NCBI RefSeq assembly: GCF_014290175.1 | Contig: NZ_JACOOR010000001.1 | Span: forward strand, 310,001 to 374,000 | Source: Anaerosacchariphilus hominis | GTDB taxonomy: Bacteria > Bacillota > Clostridia > Lachnospirales > Lachnospiraceae | Length of the DNA: 64,000 nucleotides | Reading direction: 5' to 3' | In this document: positions 1 to 8,326 of the stretch, in pieces | How positions within the stretch are numbered: the stretch's first letter is position 1 | How the letters are laid out: every line of letters begins with the position of its first letter | Made by a program: the position numbers and the translations under genes | The notes under the pieces: generated by a model | The model's database searches: none | The model's input: the letters and a program-made list of their open reading frames with translations, nothing else | Told to the model about the DNA's origin: nothing

Positions 1-10
1 GGAGGAAACT

Positions 11-1534
11 ATGCGTTTAAAAGTGACGACTGCCGACGACCCTGTAAATTACCGTTACAGCGGCGTTCTGGCGCACCCGACTTCCTTCCCGTCACCCTAC
101 GGGATCGGAGATTTCGGAAAAGGGGCATATGAATTTATAGATTTTCTGGCGGAAGCCGGACAGCATCTGTGGCAGATTCTTCCCATGGTTCCCATCACCT
201 CCTGCGGAAACTCTCCCTACCAGGGGTATTCCGTATTTGCGGGGGAGCCTCTGCTGATCAGCCCGGAGTATCTGCAGAAGGAAGGACTTCTGACCTTGGA
301 AGATCTGCAGAACATTCCCGACTTTGATCCCGGCCGTACTGACTATAACCGGGTACGGGAGTATAAAGATCCCCTGTATCGGAAAGCCTATGAGACGTTC
401 ACAGGTTCCGCCCGGCCGGAGCTGAAAAAGGCCTGTGAGGACTTCCGGAAGGATAATGAGGACTGGCTCTCCGACTACTGCCTGTATATGGCTCTCAAGG
501 AGGAGCAGGACGGCCTTCCCTGGACCGAGTGGCCCGATACCCTGCGGAACCTGAGCCGGGAAAACCGTCTCTTCTGGGAGAAAGAGCTTCATGAAAGTAT
601 TTCCTATCAGACTTTTCTGCAGTTCATCTTCTATACTCAGTGGCACGCCCTGAAAAAGTACGCCAATGACAGGGGCATCGCTGTCATCGGCGATATTCCT
701 ATCTTTGTTTCCCCGGACGGAGCTGATGTGTGGGCGAACCGAAAGCTGTTCCAGGTGGACACCAAGGGGTATCCCTCTGCAGTGGCAGGCGTTCCCCCCG
801 ATTATTTCAGTGCCACCGGCCAAAAGTGGGGCAATCCCCTGTACAACTGGAAGGAACATAAGAAAGAGGGCTATCGCTGGTGGATCGAACGGGTACGCCG
901 TCAGCTGGATCAGGTAGACTATGTCCGCATCGATCATTTCCGGGGCTTTGAAGCTTACTGGGAGGTTCCCGTAGACGCGGAGAATGCCATTACGGGCGAA
1001 TGGAAAAAGGGACCGGGCGCAGACCTGTTCCTGGCCATTCAGAAGGAGCTGGGAGAGGATCTTCCCATCTTCGCTGAAGATCTGGGCATTATCACGCCGG
1101 AAGTAGAAGCGCTCCGGGATCAGTTCAACTTCCCGGGTATGCGGGTTCTGCAGTTCGCCTTTGAGGGTGGCGAAAGCTCCTTCCTGCCCCATCAGTTCAA
1201 TACCCGGAACTGCATCTGTTACACCGGAACCCATGACAATGACACCTCGGCAGGCTGGTATCAGCATACCTCCGACTACGCCCGGGACAAGGTCCGCCGT
1301 TATATGAATACGGATGCCTCCAGCATCAGCTGGGACTTTATCCGGATCTGTCTGGGCAGCATCGCCCGCTATGCCATCTTCCCGGTTCAGGATCTCCTGA
1401 AGGTGGGAAGTGAAGCCCGCATGAATACCCCGGGAACCGCTGAGCGCAACTGGGAATGGCGTTTCCGCCAGGGAGAGCTGAATTCCGGCATGGCCCGGGG
1501 ACTCCGCCAGATGACCGAGCTCTTCGGACGATAG
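11..1534 (+). CDS. malQ: 4-alpha-glucanotransferase (amylomaltase)
   Basis: Cytosolic GH77 enzyme that moves 4-alpha-glucan segments between maltodextrins, used in maltodextrin and glycogen breakdown. The 507-residue product has the usual family length plus about 15 extra residues before the conserved SPYGIG start of the barrel. The catalytic residues of the family are visible: the nucleophile Asp in RIDHFRG (about residue 308), the acid/base Glu in AEDLG (about 356) and the third Asp in GTHDND (about 409). A GGAGG site at bases 1-5 fixes the start. It is the first gene of a tight + strand run with plsC (9-bp gap), ddl and murF; that link to cell-envelope genes looks like shared transcription rather than shared pathway. 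Its promoter lies outside the window. Confidence 0.96.
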   Translation: MRLKVTTADDPVNYRYSGVLAHPTSFPSPYGIGDFGKGAYEFIDFLAEAGQHLWQILPMVPITSCGNSPYQGYSVFAGEPLLISPEYLQKEGLLTLEDLQNIPDFDPGRTDYNRVREYKDPLYRKAYETFTGSARPELKKACEDFRKDNEDWLSDYCLYMALKEEQDGLPWTEWPDTLRNLSRENRLFWEKELHESISYQTFLQFIFYTQWHALKKYANDRGIAVIGDIPIFVSPDGADVWANRKLFQVDTKGYPSAVAGVPPDYFSATGQKWGNPLYNWKEHKKEGYRWWIERVRRQLDQVDYVRIDHFRGFEAYWEVPVDAENAITGEWKKGPGADLFLAIQKELGEDLPIFAEDLGIITPEVEALRDQFNFPGMRVLQFAFEGGESSFLPHQFNTRNCICYTGTHDNDTSAGWYQHTSDYARDKVRRYMNTDASSISWDFIRICLGSIARYAIFPVQDLLKVGSEARMNTPGTAERNWEWRFRQGELNSGMARGLRQMTELFGR

Positions 1535-1543
1535 GAGGACACC

Positions 1544-2275
1544 ATGATTCGTTTAATACTTGTAGCCATCGTGTTATTCGGTTTTCTGATTCTGGGCATC
1601 CCGGTTCTGCTCATCGAGTGGATCATCGGAAAGTTCAGCCGGCAGGCTAAGGACTACAGCTCCCTCCGCCTGGTGCAGGGAGCCTTTAAGCTCATCATGT
1701 TCATGACCGGCGTGAAGCTGACAGTCATCGGCGAGGAGCATGTCCCGAAGGATCGGGCCGTCCTCTATGTGGGCAATCACCGCAGCTATTTCGACGTAGT
1801 TATGACCTACACCCGCTGCCCCCGCCTCACCGGCTATGTGGCCAAGGTGGAGATGCTGCGCTATCCCCTGCTCCGGGACTGGATGAAGAATCTCTACTGC
1901 CTCTTCCTGGACCGGGAGGATATCAAAGCCGGACTGAAAACTATTCTCAAGGGAATCGAATATATTAAAAACGGGATCTCCATCTGCATTTTCCCGGAGG
2001 GAACCCGGAACCACCACGACGAACTTCTGCCCTTTAAGGAGGGCAGCATGAAGATGGCCGAGAAGACGGGCTGCCCCATCATTCCCATGGCCATTACGAA
2101 TTCCGCGGAAATTTTCGAGAATCACATTCCGTTTATCCACCGCTGCCATGTGATTCTGGAGTACGGAGAGCCTATCCTGGTTTCCGAGCTCTCCAGGGAA
2201 GAAAAGAAGTTCCTGGGTGCTTATACCCAGCAGAAGATCCAGGAAATGCTGGATAAGAATAAAGCATTACTGTGA
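1544..2275 (+). CDS. plsC: 1-acyl-sn-glycerol-3-phosphate acyltransferase
   Basis: Membrane-associated acyltransferase that converts lysophosphatidic acid to phosphatidic acid in phospholipid synthesis. The 243-residue protein begins with a hydrophobic segment (about residues 3-27). It carries the family HX4D catalytic motif as NHRSYFD (His79, Asp84) and the acceptor-binding FPEGTRN motif (about 150-156). Length is normal for bacterial PlsC. An AGGAGG site lies just before the ATG. It sits 9 bp after malQ and 44 bp before ddl, so all are probably co-transcribed. Substrate preference cannot be told from the sequence. Confidence 0.94.
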   Translation: MIRLILVAIVLFGFLILGIPVLLIEWIIGKFSRQAKDYSSLRLVQGAFKLIMFMTGVKLTVIGEEHVPKDRAVLYVGNHRSYFDVVMTYTRCPRLTGYVAKVEMLRYPLLRDWMKNLYCLFLDREDIKAGLKTILKGIEYIKNGISICIFPEGTRNHHDELLPFKEGSMKMAEKTGCPIIPMAITNSAEIFENHIPFIHRCHVILEYGEPILVSELSREEKKFLGAYTQQKIQEMLDKNKALL

Positions 2276-2319
2276 AAGCTTTCCCCTGGGACAGCTTTCC
2301 TATCTTATAGGAGGATATT

Positions 2320-3366
2320 ATGAAAATCGTAGTTTTAGCCGGAGGAACCAGCACCGAGCGTGATGTGTCTCTGATTTCCGGAAGCAATATCTACAAAGCC
2401 CTGAAGTCCCGCGGCCATCAGGCCATTCTGCTGGACGTATACCTGGGCTACGACACAACGGAGCCTGTCTCCCAGTCCCTTTTCGACGCCGACATCGATT
2501 GGGCCAGGGACATCCGGGCCATCTCCGCAGAGAAGCCGGATCTGTCCCACTTAAAGGATCTTCGCCGGGACGGCGGCAAGAGTATGTTCGGCCCCCATGT
2601 ACTGGAGCTCTGTAATATGGCCGATATCGTGTTCCTGGGTCTCCACGGAGCCAACGGCGAGGACGGCCGCATCCAGGCCGCCTTTGATCTGATGGGCATT
2701 CCCTATACAGGCACCGGGTATTTAAGCAGCGCCATCGCCATGGACAAGAGCCTGTCCAAGCAGATGTTCCGGGCGGCCGGTATTCCCACCCCCGCCGGCA
2801 TCACCGCGAAAAACGGCCAGCAGATCGATCCGAAGTCCGTCACCTATCCCTGCATGGTAAAGACCACCTGCGGCGGTTCCAGCGTAGGAACCTACCGGGT
2901 AGAGAAATCTGAGGATCTGGCTGCCGCTTTGGAGGACGCCTATACTTTCGGCGACGACGTCATCATCGAACAATTTGTATCCGGCCGGGAGTTCTCCGTG
3001 GGCGTAGTGGACGGAACTGCCTACCCCATCATCGAGATCGCGCCCCTGGAGGGCTTTTATGATTATAAGAATAAATACCAGCCCGGCAGCACCATCGAGA
3101 CCTGTCCCGCTGACCTGCCAAAGGATCTGACCCAGAAGATGCAGCATTACGCGGAAATGGTATTTCAGGCCCTGGGAATGCGCTCCTATGCCCGCATGGA
3201 CTTTATGCTGGATACAGATACCCTGGATATGTACTGTCTGGAGGCGAACACTCTGCCCGGCATGACTCCCACCAGTCTGCTTCCCCAGGAGGCGGCCGCC
3301 CTTGGCATGTCCTTTGAGGATCTCTGTGAGAAGCTCATTGAGGTCTCTCTGAAAAAAGAGGTATAA
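2320..3366 (+). CDS. ddl: D-alanine--D-alanine ligase
   Basis: ATP-grasp enzyme that joins two D-alanines for the peptidoglycan stem peptide. Visible family features are the N-terminal GGTSTERDVS loop, the HGANGEDG segment, the lid and ATP-binding region with GGSSVG, the metal-binding Asp of ARMDFM and the C-terminal EANTLPGMTPTSL. The length (348 aa) is typical. An AGGAGG site precedes the ATG. The product is the direct substrate of MurF, encoded 3 bp downstream, so this pair forms one metabolic step after another. Nothing points to a VanA-like depsipeptide ligase, but that was judged by motif reading only. Confidence 0.96.
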   Translation: MKIVVLAGGTSTERDVSLISGSNIYKALKSRGHQAILLDVYLGYDTTEPVSQSLFDADIDWARDIRAISAEKPDLSHLKDLRRDGGKSMFGPHVLELCNMADIVFLGLHGANGEDGRIQAAFDLMGIPYTGTGYLSSAIAMDKSLSKQMFRAAGIPTPAGITAKNGQQIDPKSVTYPCMVKTTCGGSSVGTYRVEKSEDLAAALEDAYTFGDDVIIEQFVSGREFSVGVVDGTAYPIIEIAPLEGFYDYKNKYQPGSTIETCPADLPKDLTQKMQHYAEMVFQALGMRSYARMDFMLDTDTLDMYCLEANTLPGMTPTSLLPQEAAALGMSFEDLCEKLIEVSLKKEV

Positions 3367-3369
3367 GGA

Positions 3370-4746
3370 ATGAGACATCTTTCTTTCGAAAATATCACTA
3401 AGGTCTGCGGCGGAACCTACGTGGGGGACGAGGATCTTCTCTCTACGGAGATCTCCGGCGCAGTCATTGACAGCCGGAAGGTGGAGCCGGGCTTCCTCTT
3501 CGGAGCCGTAAAGGGTGAGCGTGTGGACGGACACACCTTTATTCCTTCTGTCTTTGCCAAGGGCGCTGCCTGCGTACTCTGCGAGGAACTTCCGGAGCAT
3601 CCGGCGGGTCCCTGTATTCTGGTGGACTCCACTCTGGAGGCTCTGAAAAAAATCGCGGAATACTACCGCAGCACTCTGACTATTCCTGTAGTAGGTATCT
3701 CCGGCAGTGTGGGAAAGACCAGCACCAAGGAAATGATCGCCTCGATCCTGGGCCAGCATTACCGGGTTCTGAAGACTGAGGGAAATTTTAACAACGAAAT
3801 CGGTCTGCCTCTGACCATTTTCCGGATTCGGGAAGAGCATGAAGCCGCCGTGCTGGAAATGGGAATCAGCGACTTCGGGGAAATGACCCGTCTGGCCCGG
3901 ATGGCGAAGCCTACGGTCTGCGTCCTCACCAACATCGGGCTCTGCCATCTGGAGAATCTGAAGACCCGTGACGGCATTCTGAAAGCCAAAACGGAGATGT
4001 TCGCTGAGGCCATGCCCGGAGCCGCTGTCATCGTAAATGGCGACGACGACAAGCTCCTCACCCTGAAGGATCGCACTCCGCGGCCTGTTTTCTTCGGTCT
4101 GGAACCCTCCCGGGACCTATACGCAGAACATATCGAAAACCTGGGGCTCTCCGGAACCCGCTGTGACTTTGTCACAAAGGCCGGACGCTTCAACGCTCAG
4201 ATTCCCATTCCCGGCCACCACATGGTCTACAACGCTCTTGCAGGTACTGCTGTGGGTCTGGCCTTAGGTCTTACCCTTGATGAAATCAAAGCCGGTATCG
4301 AAGCTCTGGAGCCGGTCAGCGGCCGGAATCATCTGATTCATACAAACAAGTGGGATGTCCTGGACGACTGTTACAATGCCAATCCGGTATCCATGGCCGC
4401 ATCCCTGGATGTGCTGACCAATGCCCTTGGCCGTAAAGTAGCTATCTTGGGCGATATGGGCGAGCTGGGAGAGAACGAAAAGCTGCTCCACTACAATGTG
4501 GGCTGCCATGCGGCGGACGATCAGATCGACGCGGTCTTCGCCGTGGGTGAGCTGTCCAGAGAGCTGGTAAAGGGCGTGCAGGCCAAGAATCCTGCCCTTA
4601 TCTGTAAGCATTTTGATACAAAGGAAGAGCTGCTGGAGGCCCTTCCGCTGCTGCTTCTGAAAGGAGATTCCATTCTGGTGAAGGCTTCTCACTTTATGGA
4701 GTTTCCGGAGATCGTAAGCTTTCTGGAAAAAGAGGGAAACCGCTGA
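3370..4746 (+). CDS. murF: UDP-MurNAc-tripeptide--D-Ala-D-Ala ligase
   Basis: Cytosolic Mur ligase that adds D-Ala-D-Ala to the UDP-MurNAc-tripeptide. The 458-residue protein has the three Mur-ligase domains: an N-terminal UDP-binding domain (about 1-105), a central ATPase with P-loop GISGSVGKTS (about 109-118) and a C-terminal domain containing DDCYNANPVSM. The ATG lies 4 bp after the ddl stop, so the two are translationally close. A strong intrinsic terminator overlaps the stop codon and closes the malQ-plsC-ddl-murF unit. Confidence 0.96.
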   Translation: MRHLSFENITKVCGGTYVGDEDLLSTEISGAVIDSRKVEPGFLFGAVKGERVDGHTFIPSVFAKGAACVLCEELPEHPAGPCILVDSTLEALKKIAEYYRSTLTIPVVGISGSVGKTSTKEMIASILGQHYRVLKTEGNFNNEIGLPLTIFRIREEHEAAVLEMGISDFGEMTRLARMAKPTVCVLTNIGLCHLENLKTRDGILKAKTEMFAEAMPGAAVIVNGDDDKLLTLKDRTPRPVFFGLEPSRDLYAEHIENLGLSGTRCDFVTKAGRFNAQIPIPGHHMVYNALAGTAVGLALGLTLDEIKAGIEALEPVSGRNHLIHTNKWDVLDDCYNANPVSMAASLDVLTNALGRKVAILGDMGELGENEKLLHYNVGCHAADDQIDAVFAVGELSRELVKGVQAKNPALICKHFDTKEELLEALPLLLLKGDSILVKASHFMEFPEIVSFLEKEGNR

Positions 4747-4770
4747 TACAACGGTTTCCCTCTTTTTTAC
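4731..4770 (+). terminator. Intrinsic terminator after murF
   Basis: Perfect 11-bp stem, AGAGGGAAACC at 4731-4741 paired with GGTTTCCCTCT at 4753-4763, then six T. It overlaps the murF stop codon. The gene coming from the opposite strand ends at 4776. Confidence 0.92.
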
Positions 4771-4775
4771 TCTGA

Positions 4776-5519
4776 TTATTCTTCTGTTCCGGACTCTTCG
4801 GATTCGGACTCTTCGTTGTCCTCGTCCTCCTGCTCATACTCCTCGTAATCTTCATCCTCTTCATCCTCTTCTTCCACCTCAGCCTCTTTCTGGGCCTTTT
4901 CCACAGCTTCCTGCAGATATGCGGTGGAGCGCTCCTCATGCTCCTTTGCAAGCTTGGGCTGACTCCGATTCTCATACTGGAGGGCGATCAGATACTCATA
5001 GATGGCCTTCTGGGCCAGGGGAAGCTGAACGCTTTCCACTCCCTGCTCCAGCTCATCGATGTAGCAGCTCTTTTTCAGGATATAGATATCATAAAGCATC
5101 TCATACTGCCGTCTGGCATTGTCGTCGATAAAGGTACGCATTTCCTCCAGAAGCGGTTTGCAGTGAGCGCTGTCTTTTTCTTTTACATAATAGTTGAAGC
5201 CCTTGATAACAATATCGCGGCGCTTCTGCTTTCCCATTTTCAGATTCAGAAGAAAATCAAACTCCTCGTTGATTCCCTTCTTATTCTCCTGTGCCATGTA
5301 CAGATTCAGTCTCATGTAATGAATATTGTAAGGAGGAACCAGCATTCTGGCCATCTTGGACTCCGCAATTTCATTATACAGATTCAGATCCCCCTGCTGT
5401 ACACAGTAGACGAGCTGATTGCGGTAAAACTTCCCCAATACTGCTCTCAGAATATAAAGTAAAAGCAATAGGCATGTACCCACACCCATAGTAATCAGAT
5501 ATATTTTATTTCCTGACAT
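4776..5519 (-). CDS. Membrane-anchored protein with acidic tail, function unknown
   Basis: Not recognised as a named family. A 247-residue protein with one N-terminal membrane segment (about residues 5-27), then a helical body with repeat-like helices that resembles a TPR-type scaffold, and a final stretch of about 40 residues made almost wholly of Glu and Asp. The acidic tail is encoded by near-repetitive CTT/CAT/CCT triplets (about 4795-4880), a possible site of length change. Start chosen at 5519 because AGGAGGAATT lies 5 bp upstream; an upstream in-frame ATG at 5573 has no such site and falls in a hairpin. It follows the PTS operon on the same strand but has its own structured leader, so it may be transcribed with it or separately. 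Confidence 0.7.
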   Translation of the reverse strand: MSGNKIYLITMGVGTCLLLLLYILRAVLGKFYRNQLVYCVQQGDLNLYNEIAESKMARMLVPPYNIHYMRLNLYMAQENKKGINEEFDFLLNLKMGKQKRRDIVIKGFNYYVKEKDSAHCKPLLEEMRTFIDDNARRQYEMLYDIYILKKSCYIDELEQGVESVQLPLAQKAIYEYLIALQYENRSQPKLAKEHEERSTAYLQEAVEKAQKEAEVEEEDEEDEDYEEYEQEDEDNEESESEESGTEE

Positions 5520-5532
5520 AATTCCTCCTGAA

Positions 5533-5588
5533 CGCGGATGTCCCAAAGCATGCACCGCTTGCGCAATGCACACTCCGGGACTTCCGCG
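5533..5588 (-). other. Hairpin between dehydrogenase and acidic-tail gene
   Basis: Arms CGCGGATGTCCC (5533-5544) and GGGACTTCCGCG (5577-5588) pair with one mismatch, and an inner GCAT/ATGC pair extends the stem. On the minus strand it ends just before the ribosome site of the next gene and has no U-tract, so it is more likely a leader or processing hairpin than a terminator. Confidence 0.6.
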
Positions 5589-5608
5589 AATGCAATTCAG
5601 ATTTCAAA

Positions 5609-6556
5609 TTATTCTGTTAAAAGCTTAATCATGTTGTCTGTAGCCACCTCAACGGTGTTGATCTCAGACTCCTGAGAACGGGAACCGATGTGGGAGGTCA
5701 GTACAAAGTTATCCAGCTTCAGCAGCTCCTCTACCCAGGGCTCACCAGATGCCATGGGCGGCTCGCTGGTGTATACGTCTGCTGCACTTGCGTAGATCTC
5801 TTTATTCTTCAGAGCCTCATACAGGTCATGCTCGTTTACGATACCACCGCGGGCAGCGTTGATCAGAACTGCAGTGGACTTCATCTGCTTGAACTGCGGC
5901 GCGCTGATCATGTCCTTGGTCTCGTCTGTAAGCGGTACATGAACGGTGATGAAATCACAATCTGTCAGGATCTCATCTACGGAAGCTTTCTTAGCGTCAT
6001 ACTTTGCAAGTACGTCTGCCGGAATATCAAATACGTCGAATGCGTATACTTCCATACCGATACCGTATGCCATTCTTGCAACGTTCTTTCCGATGTTACC
6101 AAAGCCGATGATTCCGACCTTCTTGCCCTTCAGCTCGAAGCCGGTCGGTTTTCCCCAGCCGCCGTTCTTTACGTCGATGGCGGTCGGTACCAGATGTCTT
6201 GCGCAAGCGAACATCATACCTACAGTCAGCTCAGCTACTGCGTTGGAGTTGGTTCCCAGGCAACGGCCTACCTTGATGCCCATGGACTCGCAGGTGGGCA
6301 GGTCGATGTTGTCCACGCCTACGCCAAACTTTACGATAGCCTTCAGATTCTTGCACTCCTTCAGAAGGTCTGCATCCAGCTCATCTACGCCTACGATGAT
6401 TCCGGTAGCTTCCTTAGCCTTCTCTACGAATACATCTCTCGGAACCGGCTTTCCGGTGTCGTTGATGTCCATGGTATAGCCAAGAGCCTCCAGACGTTTT
6501 CTTGCTTCCTGGCCATATTTTGCATATCCTCTCGGTGTAACTAAAATCTTCTTCAT
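5609..6556 (-). CDS. D-isomer-specific 2-hydroxyacid dehydrogenase (copy 1)
   Basis: NAD-linked dehydrogenase of the phosphoglycerate dehydrogenase/ketogluconate reductase superfamily, 315 residues. The Rossmann motif reads GFGNIGKNVA and is followed by an Asp at the end of β2 (AFDVFD), which favours NAD over NADP. The catalytic Arg (NAARGG), Glu (SEPP) and His (SHIGS) of the family are all present. There is no C-terminal ACT domain, so a role in serine synthesis is less likely than a role on the operon's own sugar-acid intermediate. It is the last gene of the PTS operon, 3 bp after an aldolase gene; a second dehydrogenase is the first gene of the same operon. The exact substrate is not known. 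Confidence 0.85.
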   Translation of the reverse strand: MKKILVTPRGYAKYGQEARKRLEALGYTMDINDTGKPVPRDVFVEKAKEATGIIVGVDELDADLLKECKNLKAIVKFGVGVDNIDLPTCESMGIKVGRCLGTNSNAVAELTVGMMFACARHLVPTAIDVKNGGWGKPTGFELKGKKVGIIGFGNIGKNVARMAYGIGMEVYAFDVFDIPADVLAKYDAKKASVDEILTDCDFITVHVPLTDETKDMISAPQFKQMKSTAVLINAARGGIVNEHDLYEALKNKEIYASAADVYTSEPPMASGEPWVEELLKLDNFVLTSHIGSRSQESEINTVEVATDNMIKLLTE

Positions 6557-6559
6557 GAC

Positions 6560-7195
6560 TTATTTGTCCTTTCTTGCTGCTACCAGAGCCTCACGCAGCT
6601 TCTTTGCGTTTGCTGTAATATCTGCAGCGCTTCCCTTGGTCAGAAGTCCGCCTACTCCAAGAACCTCTGCGCCGTTCTTTACCCATGTTGCAACGTTGTC
6701 TACGCTTACTCCGCCGCTTGCAAGGATCGGGATCTGCGGGCACGGTACCTTGAAGACCTTTGCAAGGTCCGGTCCGTAGTAGTTGGAGATCGGGAATGCC
6801 TTGATGTAGGATGCGCCGGCCTTCAGTGCCTCCAGCATCTCTGTGTAGGTAGAGCAGCCAGGTCCGTAAGGAATCTGATACAGGTTCGCCATGGTCTGAA
6901 CGTCCTTGTCGAAGTTCGGAGCTACGAAGAACTCTGCGCCGTTCATGATAGCCAGACGTGCTGTGGTTGCATCCAGAACAGTACCTGCGCCTACGCAGAT
7001 CTTGTCGCCGAATTTCTCTTTGATAGCCTTGATTACCTCGCCTGCATTTGCGTTGGTATAGCTGATCTCCATTACATCTACGCCACCGTCCACGCAACCC
7101 TGTGCGATTTCAAGTCCTCTCTCGATGGTCTCTACACGAACCACTGCCATGATTCCTGTTTCTTTCATTCTGCATACTGTTTCCGCTTTGTTCAT
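6560..7195 (-). CDS. KDPG/KHG-type class I aldolase (copy 1)
   Basis: Cytosolic (β/α)8 aldolase of the Eda/KdgA family, which splits 2-keto-3-deoxy-phospho-sugar acids into pyruvate and a phosphorylated aldehyde. The Schiff-base Lys sits in IKAFPIS, the catalytic Glu in MEISYT, and GAGTVL and the phosphate loop ASGGV are clear. The Arg found after the Glu motif in E. coli Eda (LRT) is absent, as in KdgA-like members, so the substrate may differ from plain KDPG. Start taken at 7195 because GAGGAGG is just upstream; an ATG at 7216 lies ahead of that site. Partner dehydrogenase begins 3 bp after it. Confidence 0.88.
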   Translation of the reverse strand: MNKAETVCRMKETGIMAVVRVETIERGLEIAQGCVDGGVDVMEISYTNANAGEVIKAIKEKFGDKICVGAGTVLDATTARLAIMNGAEFFVAPNFDKDVQTMANLYQIPYGPGCSTYTEMLEALKAGASYIKAFPISNYYGPDLAKVFKVPCPQIPILASGGVSVDNVATWVKNGAEVLGVGGLLTKGSAADITANAKKLREALVAARKDK

Positions 7196-7295
7196 GATTT
7201 TTTCCTCCTCTTTCATGCTAAGCTTTTATTTTAGGTCTCCGCGTACAGATCCTTCTGATGCAGAGACAGTTACCAGCTTTACAACTTTGATGCTT

Positions 7296-7793
7296 TTATG
7301 CTTTTCTGTAGTCGCCCAGAAACTTCAGTCCCATAACGATAGAGAAAAATCCGCATCCGATTACCACGACGCTCTCTGTCTCACTGGTGGTCTGTCCCAG
7401 TGGAACGCAGGCCAGAAGCGCGATTCCGATAAACAGAAACGCCAGTGCGAACGCCAGTGTCTTGCCTTTGGTCGTAGAAGGCGGAACGACTTTAACTTTC
7501 TTTTCCTTCAGCTTTTTGAACTTCGGGAAAACCTTGGTATTGAACAGTACCACATAGGATACATACCATACCACCGCCACGATCGCCCATACTACCCAGG
7601 GCCAGTTCAGGAACTTCAAAAGATAACCCAGCATGACTCCGATCGACACAGCGTTAATAATATTATTTTTCAGGAAAGTCACATACTTTTCCTGCTTTTT
7701 ATCCAGAAGGTAGAAGGTATTATCCTTACGCACCTGCATCAGGCGGCGCTTCTTTGTATCTTCCACCAGATCAATATCCTTGCCGAAGAGCAT
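7296..7793 (-). CDS. Small membrane protein of the PTS operon, function unknown
   Basis: No family recognised. The 165-residue protein has about four hydrophobic segments, two around residues 45-85 and two around 110-155, joined by a very Lys-rich cytosolic loop (about residues 90-108). A good GGAGGAACG site precedes the ATG. It lies 13 bp after the IIA gene and before the second aldolase gene inside the operon, so it is probably an accessory part of the transport system or a small transporter or channel. It is too short and too unlike IIC or IID to be a PTS permease subunit. Confidence 0.72.
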   Translation of the reverse strand: MLFGKDIDLVEDTKKRRLMQVRKDNTFYLLDKKQEKYVTFLKNNIINAVSIGVMLGYLLKFLNWPWVVWAIVAVVWYVSYVVLFNTKVFPKFKKLKEKKVKVVPPSTTKGKTLAFALAFLFIGIALLACVPLGQTTSETESVVVIGCGFFSIVMGLKFLGDYRKA

Positions 7794-7806
7794 ACTGCGT
7801 TCCTCC

Positions 7807-8220
7807 TTAAATATCCAGAGATTTTCTTACGTCTACGATGGAATCCTTTGCTACAGATACGATATCCTCAGCCAGCTCGTCCAGAGTCATGGTCTCGCAG
7901 CTGCTCAGAGCCTCCATCAGAACCGGCATGTTGACACCGGTAAAGCACTGAATCTTGTGCTCATCCTTCAGTTCATCTATTGCCATAGCGGCCATATTAA
8001 ACGGAGAACCTGCAAAGATGTCTACAAAAATCAGGACACCGTCTCCGTCATCTGTCTCTTTTACTTTATCTGCAATTTTATCCTTCAGTCCCTCGGGGCT
8101 GTCTGTGGGAAATAATCCAAGTGTGGTCAGGCTGTCAGCCATGGATCCGAAAAACATGGCAGAGCTCTCTTTCATAGCCTGTGCCAGCGGACCGTGTGTT
8201 ACTACCATAATGTGTACCAT
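7807..8220 (-). CDS. PTS mannose/fructose/sorbose family IIA component
   Basis: Cytosolic phosphotransfer protein that takes phosphate from HPr and gives it to IIB. The 137-residue product is a single IIA(Man) domain. The phosphorylated His is in VVTHGPLA (residue 9), and FVDIFAGSPFN and the GVNMPVL segment are family-typical. Start placed at 8220, where GAGGAGAAAAG precedes the ATG; an earlier in-frame ATG at 8352 would run through a hairpin and lacks support. IIA and IIB are separate genes here. Confidence 0.92.
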   Translation of the reverse strand: MVHIMVVTHGPLAQAMKESSAMFFGSMADSLTTLGLFPTDSPEGLKDKIADKVKETDDGDGVLIFVDIFAGSPFNMAAMAIDELKDEHKIQCFTGVNMPVLMEALSSCETMTLDELAEDIVSVAKDSIVDVRKSLDI

Positions 8221-8260
8221 AAATCTTTTCTCCTCATCCTCTAAAACAAACATCAGGTTA

Positions 8261-8299
8261 GAGCAAGATGGGGAATGAAACATTCCCCCTATCCTGCTC
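8261..8299 (-). other. Intercistronic hairpin between IID and IIA genes
   Basis: About 16 paired bases: 8261-8277 with 8281-8299, loop AAA, one mismatch and a two-base bulge. It lies in the 106-bp gap inside the operon and has no T-run on the minus strand. It probably sets RNA stability or processing, giving different levels of IIA and IID. Confidence 0.65.
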
Positions 8300-8326
8300 T
8301 TCTTCCCTGAAGAAATATCTGTGTAA

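Noticed and set aside
92..1267. Open frame opposite malQ
   Set aside because: malQ has its catalytic residues and ribosome site; the opposite frame has neither.
4795..4880. Repetitive CTT/CAT triplets as a tandem repeat array or CRISPR-like feature
   Set aside because: They simply encode the Glu/Asp-rich tail of the protein at 4776-5519 and vary in order and length.
5533..5588. Hairpin as the terminator of the PTS operon
   Set aside because: No U-tract follows on the minus strand; the next bases are the ribosome site of the following gene.
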